From: Rhodococcus sovatensis
GTDB lineage: Bacteria; Actinomycetota; Actinomycetes; Mycobacteriales; Mycobacteriaceae
DNA: 64,000 nucleotides
Assembly: GCF_037327425.1 (NCBI RefSeq)
Contig: NZ_CP147846.1
Span: 2,170,001 to 2,234,000 of the forward strand
Reading direction: 5' to 3'
Below are positions 38,431-48,113 of this stretch, one piece after another; positions within the stretch are counted from its first letter, which is position 1, and the number at the start of each line of letters is the position of its first letter. The translations under genes and the position numbers were made by a program. The notes under the pieces were generated by a model, which was not told the origin of the DNA, did not search any database, and worked only from the letters and a program-made list of their open reading frames with translations.

Positions 38431-38984
38431 TCGCCGACCTCCGGGATGTGACCCTGCTCTGCCAGGTTCTTCTGCGCAGCGAGGTGGGAGGACCGCTCGT
38501 CCAACCACCCTTGAAGGATGGCCACCGCTGCGGCTTGATCTATAACGCCTCGCTGTGACTTCGCGCGGACGCCGCTCTCACGCAGCGCTCGCGTCGCCGT
38601 CACCGTGGTCAGCCTCTCGTCAGCCATTCGGATCGGTATACCCGGCACCTGCTTGGCCAGAGCGCGAGCAAAGCCCGCAGCGGCGTCCACCGCCGAACCG
38701 CTCTCTCCCCGCAAGGTCCGGGGCAGTCCGACGACGATCTCGACAGCGTCGTATTCCTCGACTATGGACGCCACACGAAGCACGTCGGGAGACCTGGAAC
38801 CCTTGGCTTTCGTCCGCGGGACCGTTTCCACCGGCGTCGCGAGGATTCCACCGGGGTCGGACGATGCAACACCGATCCGGACGCTTCCGACGTCGATACC
38901 GATCCTTCGGCCGGGTCCTGGATCATCGGCCCCTGGCCGATCCGGAGCACTGCTGACGGCGGGTCGGGGTGCGGAATCGTTCAC
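38427..38984 (-). CDS. ruvX: RuvX/YqgF Holliday-junction resolvase-like protein
   Basis: 185 residues; RNase H-like fold with GRRIGIDVGSVRIGVASSDP at the N-terminus, EIVVGLPRTLRGESG, and MADERLTTVTATRAL plus VIDQAAAVAILQGWL, which carry the conserved acidic residues. Implicated in pre-16S rRNA 5'-end maturation and, in mycobacteria, in junction resolution. Starts 2 bases after the alaS stop; alaS-ruvX-mltG-aroE is a conserved actinobacterial order. Confidence 0.94.
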   Translation of the reverse strand: MNDSAPRPAVSSAPDRPGADDPGPGRRIGIDVGSVRIGVASSDPGGILATPVETVPRTKAKGSRSPDVLRVASIVEEYDAVEIVVGLPRTLRGESGSAVDAAAGFARALAKQVPGIPIRMADERLTTVTATRALRESGVRAKSQRGVIDQAAAVAILQGWLDERSSHLAAQKNLAEQGHIPEVGE

Positions 38985-38986
38985 GA

Positions 38987-41656
38987 TCAGGTGGTTGCCA
39001 CGTCGGCGATACGTGCCCGCACCGCGGTCATCGCCTCCGCGACCCCGTCCGGGTTCGAGCCTGATCCCTGCGCGGAGTCCCCCTTGCCGCCACCCCGGCC
39101 GCCGATCGCGGGACCGAAGCTTGCCACGAGTTCGCCAGCCTTCACACCCGCATCCTGCGCTGCAGTATTCGCGGACACGACGAACGGGACTTTGCCGTCG
39201 ACAGATCCGAACAAGACGACGACTGCCGGGTCGTTCCCCATCCGGCCACGAAGGTCGGAGGCGAGTCCTCGCAGTTCGTTGCCGCCCACCCCGTCGGGCG
39301 CCGTGGCAATGACAGCGCGAACACTGCCGATTCGCTCGGCTCCCCCGAGAAGGTCACCGGCAGAAGCCGACACCGATGCCGCCTTGACTGCCTCCAACTC
39401 CTTCTCCGCTTGCCGCAGTTTCTCCACGAGAGTCTCGATGCGCGCCGGAACCTCGTCGGTCGGCACCTTCAACGACGAAGCGACACCGGCCAGCAAGGCC
39501 CTTTCCTTCGCCAGGTAGCGGTACGAATCGAGCCCGACGAATGCCTCGACACGCCGTATCCCCGACCCCACCGATGACTCACCCAGCAGAGTGACCGGAC
39601 CGATCTGCGAGGAGTGTTGCACGTGCGTACCACCGCACAGCTCCATCGAGAACGGTCCGCCGATCTCGACGACGCGGACCTCGTCCCCGTAGTTTTCGCC
39701 GAATAGCGCCATCGCGCCCATCGCCTTCGCGCTGTCGAGATCGGTGACGGACGTATTGACTGCATAGTCGGCGCCGATGGCGTCGTTCGTCACTGCTTCG
39801 ATGTCGTTTCGCTGCGTCTCGGACAATCCGCCCTGCCACGAGAAGTCGAACCGTAGGTAACCAGGCTTGTTCAGCGAGCCGGCTTGCGTTGCGTTGGGTC
39901 CGAGTACTTGCCGCAACGCGGCATGCACCATGTGAGTACCCGAGTGTCCTTGGGTCGCACCCTTGCGCCACGCCGGATCGACGTCGACCCGCACGATGTC
40001 GCCTTCGGTGACCTGTCCCGACTCGACGGTTACCTTGTGCGTCCAGACCTTCTTCGCGATCTTCTGGACGTCGTTCACCTTCACTGCCAGCCCCGGTGCA
40101 GTGATCGAGCCGATGTCGGCAATCTGTCCACCCGACTCCGCGTACAGCGGGCTCCGGTCAAGGATGACCTCCACGGACTCCCCCGCAGTTGCCGTCGGGA
40201 CGCGAACCCCGCCGGAGATCAGCGCGAGAACGGTGGCCTCGGTGGACAGTTCCTCGAATCCGGTGAACTCGGTCGCACCGCGATCGACGAAGTCCTTGTA
40301 CACCGACAGATCGGTGTGCGCGTGTTTGCGGGAGCGCGCATCGTCCTTCGCTCGCTGACGTTGCTCCGCCATCAGCGCGCGGAAACCGGCCTCGTCGACT
40401 GTCAGTCCCGCTTCCGATGCCATTTCGAGCGTCAGATCGATCGGAAAACCGTAGGTGTCGTGCAGCGCGAAAGCGTCTGCGCCGCGGATGGTCCGGCCGC
40501 CGGCGGACTTGACGGTCTCGGCAGTGGTGTCGAACAACTTCGATCCGGACGTCAGTGTCTTGAGGAAGGCAGCCTCCTCACCGACGGACACGTTGAGAAT
40601 GCGGTCGAATCCCGCTACCAACTCGGGGTAGGACTCGGCCATCGTGTCGCGGACGACGGTGATCAGTTGAGCCATGACTTGATCGGGCGCACCGAGAAGC
40701 CGTGCCGATCGGACGATGCGGCGGAGAAGTCGGCGCAGCACGTAGCCGCGACCGTCGTTGCCGGGGTTCACACCGTCGGAGATCAGCAACGCTGCTGTTC
40801 GTGCATGGTCGGCGATAACCCGGAATCGGACATCATCGTCATGGTCGGTGCCGTACCGTCGACCGCTCAGTTCTTCGGCCTTGGCGATGACCGGACGCAC
40901 CAGGTCGGTTTCGTACACGTTGTCGACACCCTGAAGAAGGAATGCGACGCGTTCCACGCCCATGCCGGTGTCGATGTTCTGCTTCGGCAGCGGGCCCAGA
41001 ATTTCGAAGTCGTCCTTGCTGATTCCCTGTCCACGCTCGTTCTGCATGAAGACGAGGTTCCAGATTTCGATGTACCGGTCCTCGTCGGCCTCGGGACCTC
41101 CATCGACTCCGAATTCGGGACCGCGGTCGTAGTAGATCTCCGAACAGGGACCACATGGTCCGGGAATCCCCATCGACCAGTAGTTGTCGACCATTCCCCG
41201 TCGCTGAATGCGCTCGTCGGGAATTCCGGCGATTTCCTTCCACAACTCGATGGCTTCGTCATCGTCCAGATACGCGGTGACCCAGATCCGCTCCGGGTCG
41301 AACCCGTAGCCACCGGCCTCGACGCTTCCGGTGAGCAGGGACCACGCGTGCGAGATCGCGTCACGCTTGAAGTAGTCACCGAAGGAGAAATTTCCGGCCA
41401 TCTGGAAGAAGGTGTTGTGGCGCGTCGTGATTCCGACGTTCTCGATATCCAGTGTGCGGACGCACTTCTGAACACTGGTCGCCCGCGCGAAGGGCGGGGT
41501 CTGCTGACCGAGGAAGTACGGAACGAACTGCACCATGCCCGCATTGACGAACAGCAGGTTCGGGTCGTCGAGCACCAACGAGGCGCTTGGGACTTCGGTG
41601 TGCCCAGCTTTCACGAAGTGGTCGAGGAAACGCCTGCGGATGTCATGGGTCTGCAC
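38987..41656 (-). CDS. alaS: Alanyl-tRNA synthetase
   Basis: 889 residues from a GTG (VQTHDIRRRFLDHF). Class II catalytic domain (motif RHNTFFQMAGNFSFGDYFK), tRNA-recognition helices, an editing domain with zinc/active-site motifs HSGTHMVH and CGGTHVQHSS, and a C-terminal C-Ala domain ending GGGKGDSAQGSGSNPDGV. Charges tRNA-Ala and removes misacylated Ser/Gly. I saw no T-box leader in the 64 bases upstream. Confidence 0.98.
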   Translation of the reverse strand: MQTHDIRRRFLDHFVKAGHTEVPSASLVLDDPNLLFVNAGMVQFVPYFLGQQTPPFARATSVQKCVRTLDIENVGITTRHNTFFQMAGNFSFGDYFKRDAISHAWSLLTGSVEAGGYGFDPERIWVTAYLDDDEAIELWKEIAGIPDERIQRRGMVDNYWSMGIPGPCGPCSEIYYDRGPEFGVDGGPEADEDRYIEIWNLVFMQNERGQGISKDDFEILGPLPKQNIDTGMGVERVAFLLQGVDNVYETDLVRPVIAKAEELSGRRYGTDHDDDVRFRVIADHARTAALLISDGVNPGNDGRGYVLRRLLRRIVRSARLLGAPDQVMAQLITVVRDTMAESYPELVAGFDRILNVSVGEEAAFLKTLTSGSKLFDTTAETVKSAGGRTIRGADAFALHDTYGFPIDLTLEMASEAGLTVDEAGFRALMAEQRQRAKDDARSRKHAHTDLSVYKDFVDRGATEFTGFEELSTEATVLALISGGVRVPTATAGESVEVILDRSPLYAESGGQIADIGSITAPGLAVKVNDVQKIAKKVWTHKVTVESGQVTEGDIVRVDVDPAWRKGATQGHSGTHMVHAALRQVLGPNATQAGSLNKPGYLRFDFSWQGGLSETQRNDIEAVTNDAIGADYAVNTSVTDLDSAKAMGAMALFGENYGDEVRVVEIGGPFSMELCGGTHVQHSSQIGPVTLLGESSVGSGIRRVEAFVGLDSYRYLAKERALLAGVASSLKVPTDEVPARIETLVEKLRQAEKELEAVKAASVSASAGDLLGGAERIGSVRAVIATAPDGVGGNELRGLASDLRGRMGNDPAVVVLFGSVDGKVPFVVSANTAAQDAGVKAGELVASFGPAIGGRGGGKGDSAQGSGSNPDGVAEAMTAVRARIADVATT

Positions 41657-41720
41657 AGGTACAGGTTAACGCGCGCCGGCTACGCCTCGTGCAGTCCCCA
41701 CGAACGGCGACGATCTACGC

Positions 41721-43133
41721 TCAGCTACCCCGCACTATTCGACGGAGCTTGCCCACTCTGGGGCCGATCTCGCGCTCGACGCCGTGATCGGTCGGCTCGT
41801 AGTAGTCGACGCCGACGAGCTCGTCGGGTGGATACTGCTGCCGCAGCACCCCACCTGGATCGTTGTGCGGGTATTTGTATCCGACCGCATTGCCGAGCCC
41901 TTCGGCGCCCTTGTAGTGACCGTCTCTCAGGTGCGGTGGGACTGCGCCGGACTTTCCAGCGGACACGTCGGCCATGGCTGCGCCGAGTGCAGCGATGACA
42001 GCTCCTGATTTGGGTGCCGTCGCCAGGTGAATGGTTGCCTGCGCCAGCGCCAGCCGAGCTTCGGGCATACCGATCATCTGTACGGCGGTCGCCGCTGCGG
42101 TCGCGGTCTGAAGTGCAGTCGGATCTGCCATACCGACGTCTTCACTCGCGTGCACCACGAGCCGCCGGGCGATGAAGCGAGGGTCCTCACCCGCCGTGAT
42201 CATGCGCGCCAAGTAGTGCAATGCGGCGTCGACATCCGAGCCACGGATCGACTTGATGAACGCACTGATCACGTCGTAGTGCTGATCGCCGTCGCGGTCG
42301 TAGCGGACAGCAGCCTTGTCGACACTGGCTTCGACCGTCGCCAAGTCGAGTGTCGATCCGGTTGCCGCTCCCGCAGCGGCTTCGAGCGCGGTCAGTGCGC
42401 GTCGAGCATCTCCGGCAGCGAGCCGTACCAGATGCTCCATCGCATCCTCAGCGATCGACACCGCACCGTTCAGCCCACGGGGATCGTTGGCCGCGCGGGT
42501 GAGCAGCACTTCGATGTCCGCGGAGCTCAGAGGATGCAACTGCAACACGAGAGAACGAGACAGAAGCGGTGAGACCACCGAGAACGACGGATTTTCCGTC
42601 GTCGCTGCGACCAGCAGCACGATCCGATTCTCTACCGCAGCGAGTAGCGCATCCTGCTGAGTCTTGGAAAAACGGTGCACTTCGTCGATGAAGAGCACGG
42701 TCTGCTCGCCGGCGGTGAGACGTCGGCGAGCCAGATCGATGACACCTCGCACCTCCTTCACTCCAGCCGACAACGCCGAGAGGGCTTCGAACTTGCGCCC
42801 GGTGGCCCCGGAGATCAATGACGCCAACGTCGTCTTCCCGGTTCCAGGAGGGCCGTAGAGCATCACAGAAGACGCACCCGAACCGTCCACGAGCCGTCGA
42901 AGCGGTGCTCCGGGCGCCAGCAGATGACCCTGCCCGACGACCTCGTCGAGCGTCATGGGACGCATTCGCACTGCCAACGGCGCTTCCGGGCGAACATACG
43001 GACGCGACTGTGCTGATGGTTCGTCGAGGTGGGTTGCACCGCTTGTCGAACCGTTGGCCGCGTCCTCAGGAGCGTCGAACAGGCCGTGCTCGTCTGCTTC
43101 GTTGTCGAATCCGGCTCCGAAACCTGTACTCAC
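41721..43133 (-). CDS. rarA: Replication-associated recombination protein A (RarA/MgsA)
   Basis: 470 residues from the GTG at 43133 (VSTGFGAGFDNEADEHG). AAA+ ATPase with Walker A MLYGPPGTGKTTLASLI, Walker B LFIDEVHRFSKTQQDALL, sensor TTENPSFSVVSPLLSRS, and the C-terminal tetramerisation part GNAVGYKYPHNDPGGVLRQQ. Acts at stalled replication forks. The N-terminal 60 residues are acidic and low-complexity. Starts 4 bases after the APH-fold gene, and alaS follows 64 bases downstream. Confidence 0.95.
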   Translation of the reverse strand: MSTGFGAGFDNEADEHGLFDAPEDAANGSTSGATHLDEPSAQSRPYVRPEAPLAVRMRPMTLDEVVGQGHLLAPGAPLRRLVDGSGASSVMLYGPPGTGKTTLASLISGATGRKFEALSALSAGVKEVRGVIDLARRRLTAGEQTVLFIDEVHRFSKTQQDALLAAVENRIVLLVAATTENPSFSVVSPLLSRSLVLQLHPLSSADIEVLLTRAANDPRGLNGAVSIAEDAMEHLVRLAAGDARRALTALEAAAGAATGSTLDLATVEASVDKAAVRYDRDGDQHYDVISAFIKSIRGSDVDAALHYLARMITAGEDPRFIARRLVVHASEDVGMADPTALQTATAAATAVQMIGMPEARLALAQATIHLATAPKSGAVIAALGAAMADVSAGKSGAVPPHLRDGHYKGAEGLGNAVGYKYPHNDPGGVLRQQYPPDELVGVDYYEPTDHGVEREIGPRVGKLRRIVRGS

Positions 43134-43137
43134 AGGG

Positions 43138-44298
43138 TCAGTGTTCCCATTTCGTCTCCAGGGCTCCAACGACCCGACGCGCGAACTCGGCGACATCGGA
43201 GTCCCCGGTTCGCGTCGCCTGATCGACCAGCACGGTCCACCTGGAGACAAGTGCATCCGAACGCGGGACGGATAGATGGTGGGCACGTGCTGCGGCGATG
43301 CGGGTGTGATCGTTCGGCAGGAACCAGTAAGTGGTGAGCCACACCCAGATCAGCTCGGCGTCCAGAATCTTGGCTGCAAGCACCGTGTCGTCGGCGAGAT
43401 GCGGCCAGATTCCGACGACTTCGGAACGCCACGCATCGATCATCGCCTGGGCGCGGGCGGCCGACAGGTCGAAATGGCACAGGCATCCGGGGAACGAGGC
43501 GAGCGCGTACGTGATGTCCAGGGTGGCGTCCCGGAACCCACCCCATTCGTAGTCGAGGAATCGCACACCCTCGTCGTTGACGATGATGTTGTCCGGGCAC
43601 AGATCCGATGGGCTGAACGCGCGGAATGCGCCGTGTGCGAACAGTCTTCCGCTGCGCGCGACGCGTTCGAGTAGCGCGTCGGGCACGTCGTCGACACCTA
43701 GGTCGTCCGCGAGCATTCGCGGCACCACTGCCAACGCGTCCGAGATCTGCGCCGAAATTCCGTCAGCAGAATCGGGAAGGCCCACGCGGCGTAGCAGCGC
43801 CGCGAAATCGTCTTCACGGCCGACCGTCGCGGCGTGCATGCGCCCGAGCGCCTGTGCCATCGCCATCAAGGAATTGGTCACCGACGCCGCGTCCGAGTGT
43901 TTCAACAATGCAGTGATCGGACTTGCATCACCCAGGTCGCTGAGGACGAGCAATCGGGCCCCGAGGTCGTAGGCAAGCAATTCCGGCCCTGGCCTGCTGT
44001 CGGTGGCCAGTGCGTTGGCGAACTGGTACGACGCAGCCTCGCGGAGGAACGCGGACGGACCGCCGATCTCGGCACCCGGCGCCGACTCGTCGGTTGCGTC
44101 GCGGACCTGCTTGATCACCAAGGTTCGCGGGAGTTGAAACGGATTTTCCGACACTCGAACGCGAAGAACGGTCGCCTGGCCACTTCCTCCGAGATCGACG
44201 GGATCCACCAACGTGACGGGTGCGCCGGTTCGCCTGGTGAGTAGCTGCTGAGCGGCGGCTACTACCTCTGAGACAGGGTCTGCCAATGTTGCGGTCAT
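43138..44298 (-). CDS. Aminoglycoside-phosphotransferase-fold (APH) protein
   Basis: 386 residues. Kinase-like fold: an N-lobe lysine in TLVIKQVRDATDE, a linker VLSDLGDASPITALL, and a catalytic loop FSPSDLCPDNIIV followed by the metal-binding motif FLDYEWGGFRDATLD. The usual HGD of the loop is PSD here: the Asp and Asn remain but the His-Gly is lost, so activity is plausible but unusual. Substrate unknown; likely a small alcohol or sugar rather than an antibiotic. It lies between rarA (4-base gap) and the transglutaminase gene (122-base gap). Confidence 0.8.
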   Translation of the reverse strand: MTATLADPVSEVVAAAQQLLTRRTGAPVTLVDPVDLGGSGQATVLRVRVSENPFQLPRTLVIKQVRDATDESAPGAEIGGPSAFLREAASYQFANALATDSRPGPELLAYDLGARLLVLSDLGDASPITALLKHSDAASVTNSLMAMAQALGRMHAATVGREDDFAALLRRVGLPDSADGISAQISDALAVVPRMLADDLGVDDVPDALLERVARSGRLFAHGAFRAFSPSDLCPDNIIVNDEGVRFLDYEWGGFRDATLDITYALASFPGCLCHFDLSAARAQAMIDAWRSEVVGIWPHLADDTVLAAKILDAELIWVWLTTYWFLPNDHTRIAAARAHHLSVPRSDALVSRWTVLVDQATRTGDSDVAEFARRVVGALETKWEH

Positions 44299-44420
44299 CG
44301 GACTCCAAGGTACCCGGTAGGTACGACGGACTGGGCCGCCTCACCGACCATTTTCAGATCGACCTGGGGAAACGTCTATACCGATTTCGTCACGGCGGTG
44401 TGGACCACCCCTGACACGCA

Positions 44421-45317
44421 TCATGCGATCGGCGCTACGTCCACGGACACCGAAATAGTGCTCTCCTCCGCCTCGGTGTAGATGACGCCACGTAACGGCG
44501 GGACATCGGCGTAGTCGCGACCCCAGGCCACCGTTGCGTAGCGCTCGTCGACGAGTTGGTCGTTGGTGGGGTCGAACGCGAGCCACTTGTCGTCGGGGGT
44601 CCACACCGCAGCCCACGCATGGGTGGCGTCGACGCCGATCATTCTCTCTTTGCCCGGCGGTGGTTCGGTCGCGAGGTAGCCGGAGACGTACCGTGCGGCC
44701 AGTCCCTGCGATCGCAAGCACGCGATCGCCAGGCGCGCGAAGTCCTGACACACGCCAGACCGGGCTTCCAGCACGTCGGCCACCGTGGTAGAGACCGTCG
44801 TCGACCCCGATTGATAGGTGAAGTCCGTGAAGATGCGATGCGTCAGATCGACCACGACATCGCGCAGCGGACGCCCCGGTGCGAAACTGGCGGCGGCGTA
44901 ATCGGCGACCGCGTCGGTGATCTCGGGTGAGACGAGATCGAGAACGAATTCGACTGCCGCCGCCCGGCTACCGTCCGCGGTGTAGTCGCCTGGTGCCTGC
45001 GGTCTCGCCACTTCCCACGGTGTGGTGGCGCCCAGAAGTCGATCTGCCTCATTCGGCGCGTCGACTTCGACGACCGAGTCCGCGGTCACGACGAGCTTCT
45101 CGTGGTCGGTGTTGACATGGAAATAGACGTCCTCGTTGCCGTAGACGTCCACTCCGAAGGACTGATCGGTCGGCGCCGGTTCGACCTCCACCGACTTGTC
45201 GAGGCACCGCTGGCCGTCGAACTCGCGCGGCGCGAGGAAACCGCGGCCATAGGAAGAAGTCACCCGATCCGAGTAGGTGTAGGTCGTGATGTGCCGAATC
45301 CGGTAGCGCCTGCTCAT
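44421..45317 (-). CDS. Transglutaminase-like cysteine peptidase
   Basis: 298 residues. N-terminal beta-rich transglutaminase-N domain (YRIRHITTYTYSDRVTSSYG), then a papain-like core with complete catalytic triad: Cys in ARSGVCQDFARLAI, His in VDATHAWAAVW, Asp in AFDPTND. No signal peptide, so probably cytoplasmic. The ATG overlaps the ATP-grasp gene stop (ATGA). This family co-occurs with circularly permuted ATP-grasp and alpha-E genes and is predicted to hydrolyse or form amide bonds made by them; the substrate is not known. Confidence 0.9.
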   Translation of the reverse strand: MSRRYRIRHITTYTYSDRVTSSYGRGFLAPREFDGQRCLDKSVEVEPAPTDQSFGVDVYGNEDVYFHVNTDHEKLVVTADSVVEVDAPNEADRLLGATTPWEVARPQAPGDYTADGSRAAAVEFVLDLVSPEITDAVADYAAASFAPGRPLRDVVVDLTHRIFTDFTYQSGSTTVSTTVADVLEARSGVCQDFARLAIACLRSQGLAARYVSGYLATEPPPGKERMIGVDATHAWAAVWTPDDKWLAFDPTNDQLVDERYATVAWGRDYADVPPLRGVIYTEAEESTISVSVDVAPIA

Positions 45318-47995
45318 GCCCGGTCACCGTTCTTCGTGCCGTTCCATTGCTTCTGCCGCCTGCCAACCGTGCCCCACAGTGGTTGTGTACCGCCGGGCAG
45401 AACCATATGCGTAGCCAGGACGACACGAGAGAGTTCCTCGAGTTGTCGGTGAATGCCGTCGACCAGTTCGATCAGTTCGACCCGCCTGCCGGAGGCATCG
45501 ACCGATTCCAAGTCACCTGGGTCGATACGCCGCAGCCGAACTGCGATCTGCTCGACGAGTTTTTCACCGCGGGAGGTTCCCGACGCATCGGGCAGTGCGC
45601 CGAGATCGTCCTTGATGCGGGCGAGTTGATAGACGAGCGAGCGCGGGTTGCCTTCGTCGAACAGCAACAGTTGGGCAACTGCCGCAGGCCGGGCGCGACC
45701 GCGGTTGCGGCGGCGGTATATGACCGACGATTCAGCGGCCGACAACACCGAATCGATGACCGCCTGTTCCGTCGACGGCGTCAGTGCGTGGCTGAGCGTT
45801 GCCGACAGCAGCGCGGTCAATTGCAGACCTCTCTCGATCCGCCTACCGCAGTCCATCAGGTACCACCCTGGGTCGCGCACCATCGACTCCGCCGCGAGAC
45901 CGGACAACGACAGAAGTCCGCGGAGCACGGCCGACTGAGTCGCGGCGAGTTGAGCGCCGTCCGCGGCACTGGAGGCAGACAACTCGTCCAATGCAGTGTC
46001 GATACGGCTCAGCACCGCCCAAGTGTCGTTGGAGAGCTGGTCGCGAACGCCCCGGGCAGCCTGCTGCAGCCGATCCACGGACTGTGCAACCGACCCGAGA
46101 CGGTCGATCGAGAGGGTCAGCGATCGAAACTCGGTCACCGCGTCGGCCCTGGTGGCCTCGACCAAGAACCCCGGTCCCGCACCCGAGACGCGAGTCACTG
46201 CTTCGAGGAGTATCGGGAGACTGTCGCTGCCGTCGAGCCACGGCATCGAGCGGTAGTCCTGGTGCCGCTCGCGAGCTGCGATGAGAAGACGAGTCATGTC
46301 CTCGGCACGTTCGCTGTAACGGCCGAACCAGAACAGGTCGCCGAGCACACGAGGAGAACTGACCACATCGACGTTCGACGCCGCCGCGTAGTGCGGCAGC
46401 TCCTCGGCGGATGCGGGCGGGGTGTTCGGAGCCGAATCGGCAGGAGTAACCCGTTCCGCCGAACGTACCCATACGTCTTTCGACGCGACCGTGATCAACG
46501 GTTCGGCGACCGGTGACGTGACGAGCACCTGCCCGAGCCCGCCGTTCATCGGCATGTATCCCGCGCGCTGTGCGACGCTGAACAGCCTGATTCCGACCTC
46601 GGCAGCGCCGATGGTGCCGCCGAATCCGGATCCGGCCGGTGCGACGGAGAACTCAGGCACCTCCTGTCCGACCCACGTCCACGGCTGCGCTCGAAGACGC
46701 CCGGCGAACGCGTCCGCAGCTGCGTCGTCCAGGTCGTGTCCTACTACGGTCTCGCGAGTGGTGACCGAACGGAACACGAGTGATCGCACCCGCGACACCA
46801 GTCGAGACACCCCGTGAGGTTCCCCACCCCACGTGGCAGGTGTCGATTCCAGAAGCAGATCCTCGTCGAGAAGCGCCCGACACAGCGCAGGTAGCAGCGG
46901 CGGAAGCGCAGGGTTCTCGAGGACACCACTGCCGAGGGTGTTGACCATGCTGACCGCGCCGCGTCGTAGAACCTCGACGAGGCCTACGACCCCCAACCTG
47001 GAGTCCGGTCGCAGGTCGAGTGGATCGGTGAATTCGGCGTCGACACGACGCAGGACGACATCCACACGGCGTAGCCTGCCGAGCGATCGCATCCACAGGC
47101 AGCCGTCGCGAACGACCAGATCCGCGTTCTCCACGAGGGGAAAACCCAGGACAGTCGCTAGGTAGGCCTGATCGAAGGCTGTCTCGGAGTGAGAGCCAGG
47201 GCTGAGGACGACGACAACGGGATCCTCGGCCGCGGCCGGAGCCGCATCGATCAGAGCCAGACGCACTGCGCGTGCGAACGTCGACAGTGGCCGCGGGTTG
47301 GTGTCCTGGAACAGTTCCGGAGTTGCTCGCGACATCACCCGTCGATCCGCGAGGGCATATCCGATACCCGACGGCGCCTGAGTCCGGTCCGCCACGACGC
47401 GAAAACGACCGTCGGCGCCACGACCCACGTCGGCAGCATGGATGAACAGCTGCCTCGGCCCAGGAATGGTGATGCCGTGCGCCTCACGGATGTACCCGGG
47501 ATCACCGAACACCAGAGCCGGCGGTATCAAGCCCTTCGACACAGTCCTCATAGGCCCGTACAGGTCCGTCAACAAAGCGTCCAACAGCCTGGAACGTTGT
47601 ACGAGACCTCGTTCGAGACTGTCCCAGTCGTCGGCGCCCAGAACCAGTGGAATACCGTCGAGGCCCCACCGTACCGGCGCCGCGACACTGTCCGAACCGT
47701 CCGCCGGGATGGGGTTGTAGGTGATGCCGTGATCATCGACGAGGCCGCGTACTCGCGACTGCAAGGCGCGCTCCCCGCCTCGCCCCGACTCCTCGAGTCC
47801 GGCGACCAACTCCGCCCAGTGCGGGCGGACTGAGCCGTCGGCGGCGAGCAGCTCGTCGTGACGGCGACCGACGCCGGGGATTGACCCAGTTCGATTGCGG
47901 TACGCGGCAAGCGCATCCACGGTCCTCGGCTGAGAAGTCCCGGAGTCACCTCCCCCGGCAGCCGTGCCGTAGTCCACCGCATCCACGGGCACCAT
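45314..47995 (-). CDS. Circularly permuted ATP-grasp fused to alpha-E domain
   Basis: About 893 residues from the ATG at 47995 (in-frame TTG at 48046 and GTG at 48043 are alternatives). The first 500 residues are a type 2 circularly permuted ATP-grasp ligase (DUF404/DUF407 types): PPALVFGDPGYIREAHGI, QAPSGIGYALADRRVMSR, NTLGSGVLENPALPPLLPAL. From about residue 575 the all-helical alpha-E domain begins with LGDLFWFGRYSERAEDMTRL. In many bacteria the two halves are separate genes; the fusion is common in actinobacteria. Comparative genomics predicts amide/peptide ligation. It is coupled to the downstream transglutaminase. Confidence 0.88.
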   Translation of the reverse strand: MVPVDAVDYGTAAGGGDSGTSQPRTVDALAAYRNRTGSIPGVGRRHDELLAADGSVRPHWAELVAGLEESGRGGERALQSRVRGLVDDHGITYNPIPADGSDSVAAPVRWGLDGIPLVLGADDWDSLERGLVQRSRLLDALLTDLYGPMRTVSKGLIPPALVFGDPGYIREAHGITIPGPRQLFIHAADVGRGADGRFRVVADRTQAPSGIGYALADRRVMSRATPELFQDTNPRPLSTFARAVRLALIDAAPAAAEDPVVVVLSPGSHSETAFDQAYLATVLGFPLVENADLVVRDGCLWMRSLGRLRRVDVVLRRVDAEFTDPLDLRPDSRLGVVGLVEVLRRGAVSMVNTLGSGVLENPALPPLLPALCRALLDEDLLLESTPATWGGEPHGVSRLVSRVRSLVFRSVTTRETVVGHDLDDAAADAFAGRLRAQPWTWVGQEVPEFSVAPAGSGFGGTIGAAEVGIRLFSVAQRAGYMPMNGGLGQVLVTSPVAEPLITVASKDVWVRSAERVTPADSAPNTPPASAEELPHYAAASNVDVVSSPRVLGDLFWFGRYSERAEDMTRLLIAARERHQDYRSMPWLDGSDSLPILLEAVTRVSGAGPGFLVEATRADAVTEFRSLTLSIDRLGSVAQSVDRLQQAARGVRDQLSNDTWAVLSRIDTALDELSASSAADGAQLAATQSAVLRGLLSLSGLAAESMVRDPGWYLMDCGRRIERGLQLTALLSATLSHALTPSTEQAVIDSVLSAAESSVIYRRRNRGRARPAAVAQLLLFDEGNPRSLVYQLARIKDDLGALPDASGTSRGEKLVEQIAVRLRRIDPGDLESVDASGRRVELIELVDGIHRQLEELSRVVLATHMVLPGGTQPLWGTVGRRQKQWNGTKNGDRA

Positions 47996-48113
47996 CGAGT
48001 CGTCATTCCTTCCGTCGGGCGACTGACGGCTGCTTCCGGTCACCAAACGGTGGTTTCACGCAAGCAGCCGGTGGTCGTCACCGTGTCCGACTCGTTGTTC
48101 GATCGCGCCACCA

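Noticed and set aside
39884..41998. Long plus-strand open frame opposite alaS
   Set aside because: It is antisense to a conserved synthetase across its length; the sequence lacks family features and long antisense frames are common in high-GC DNA.
43138..44298. Aminoglycoside resistance gene
   Set aside because: Only the fold is shared; the catalytic loop is altered and the context is chromosomal and housekeeping.
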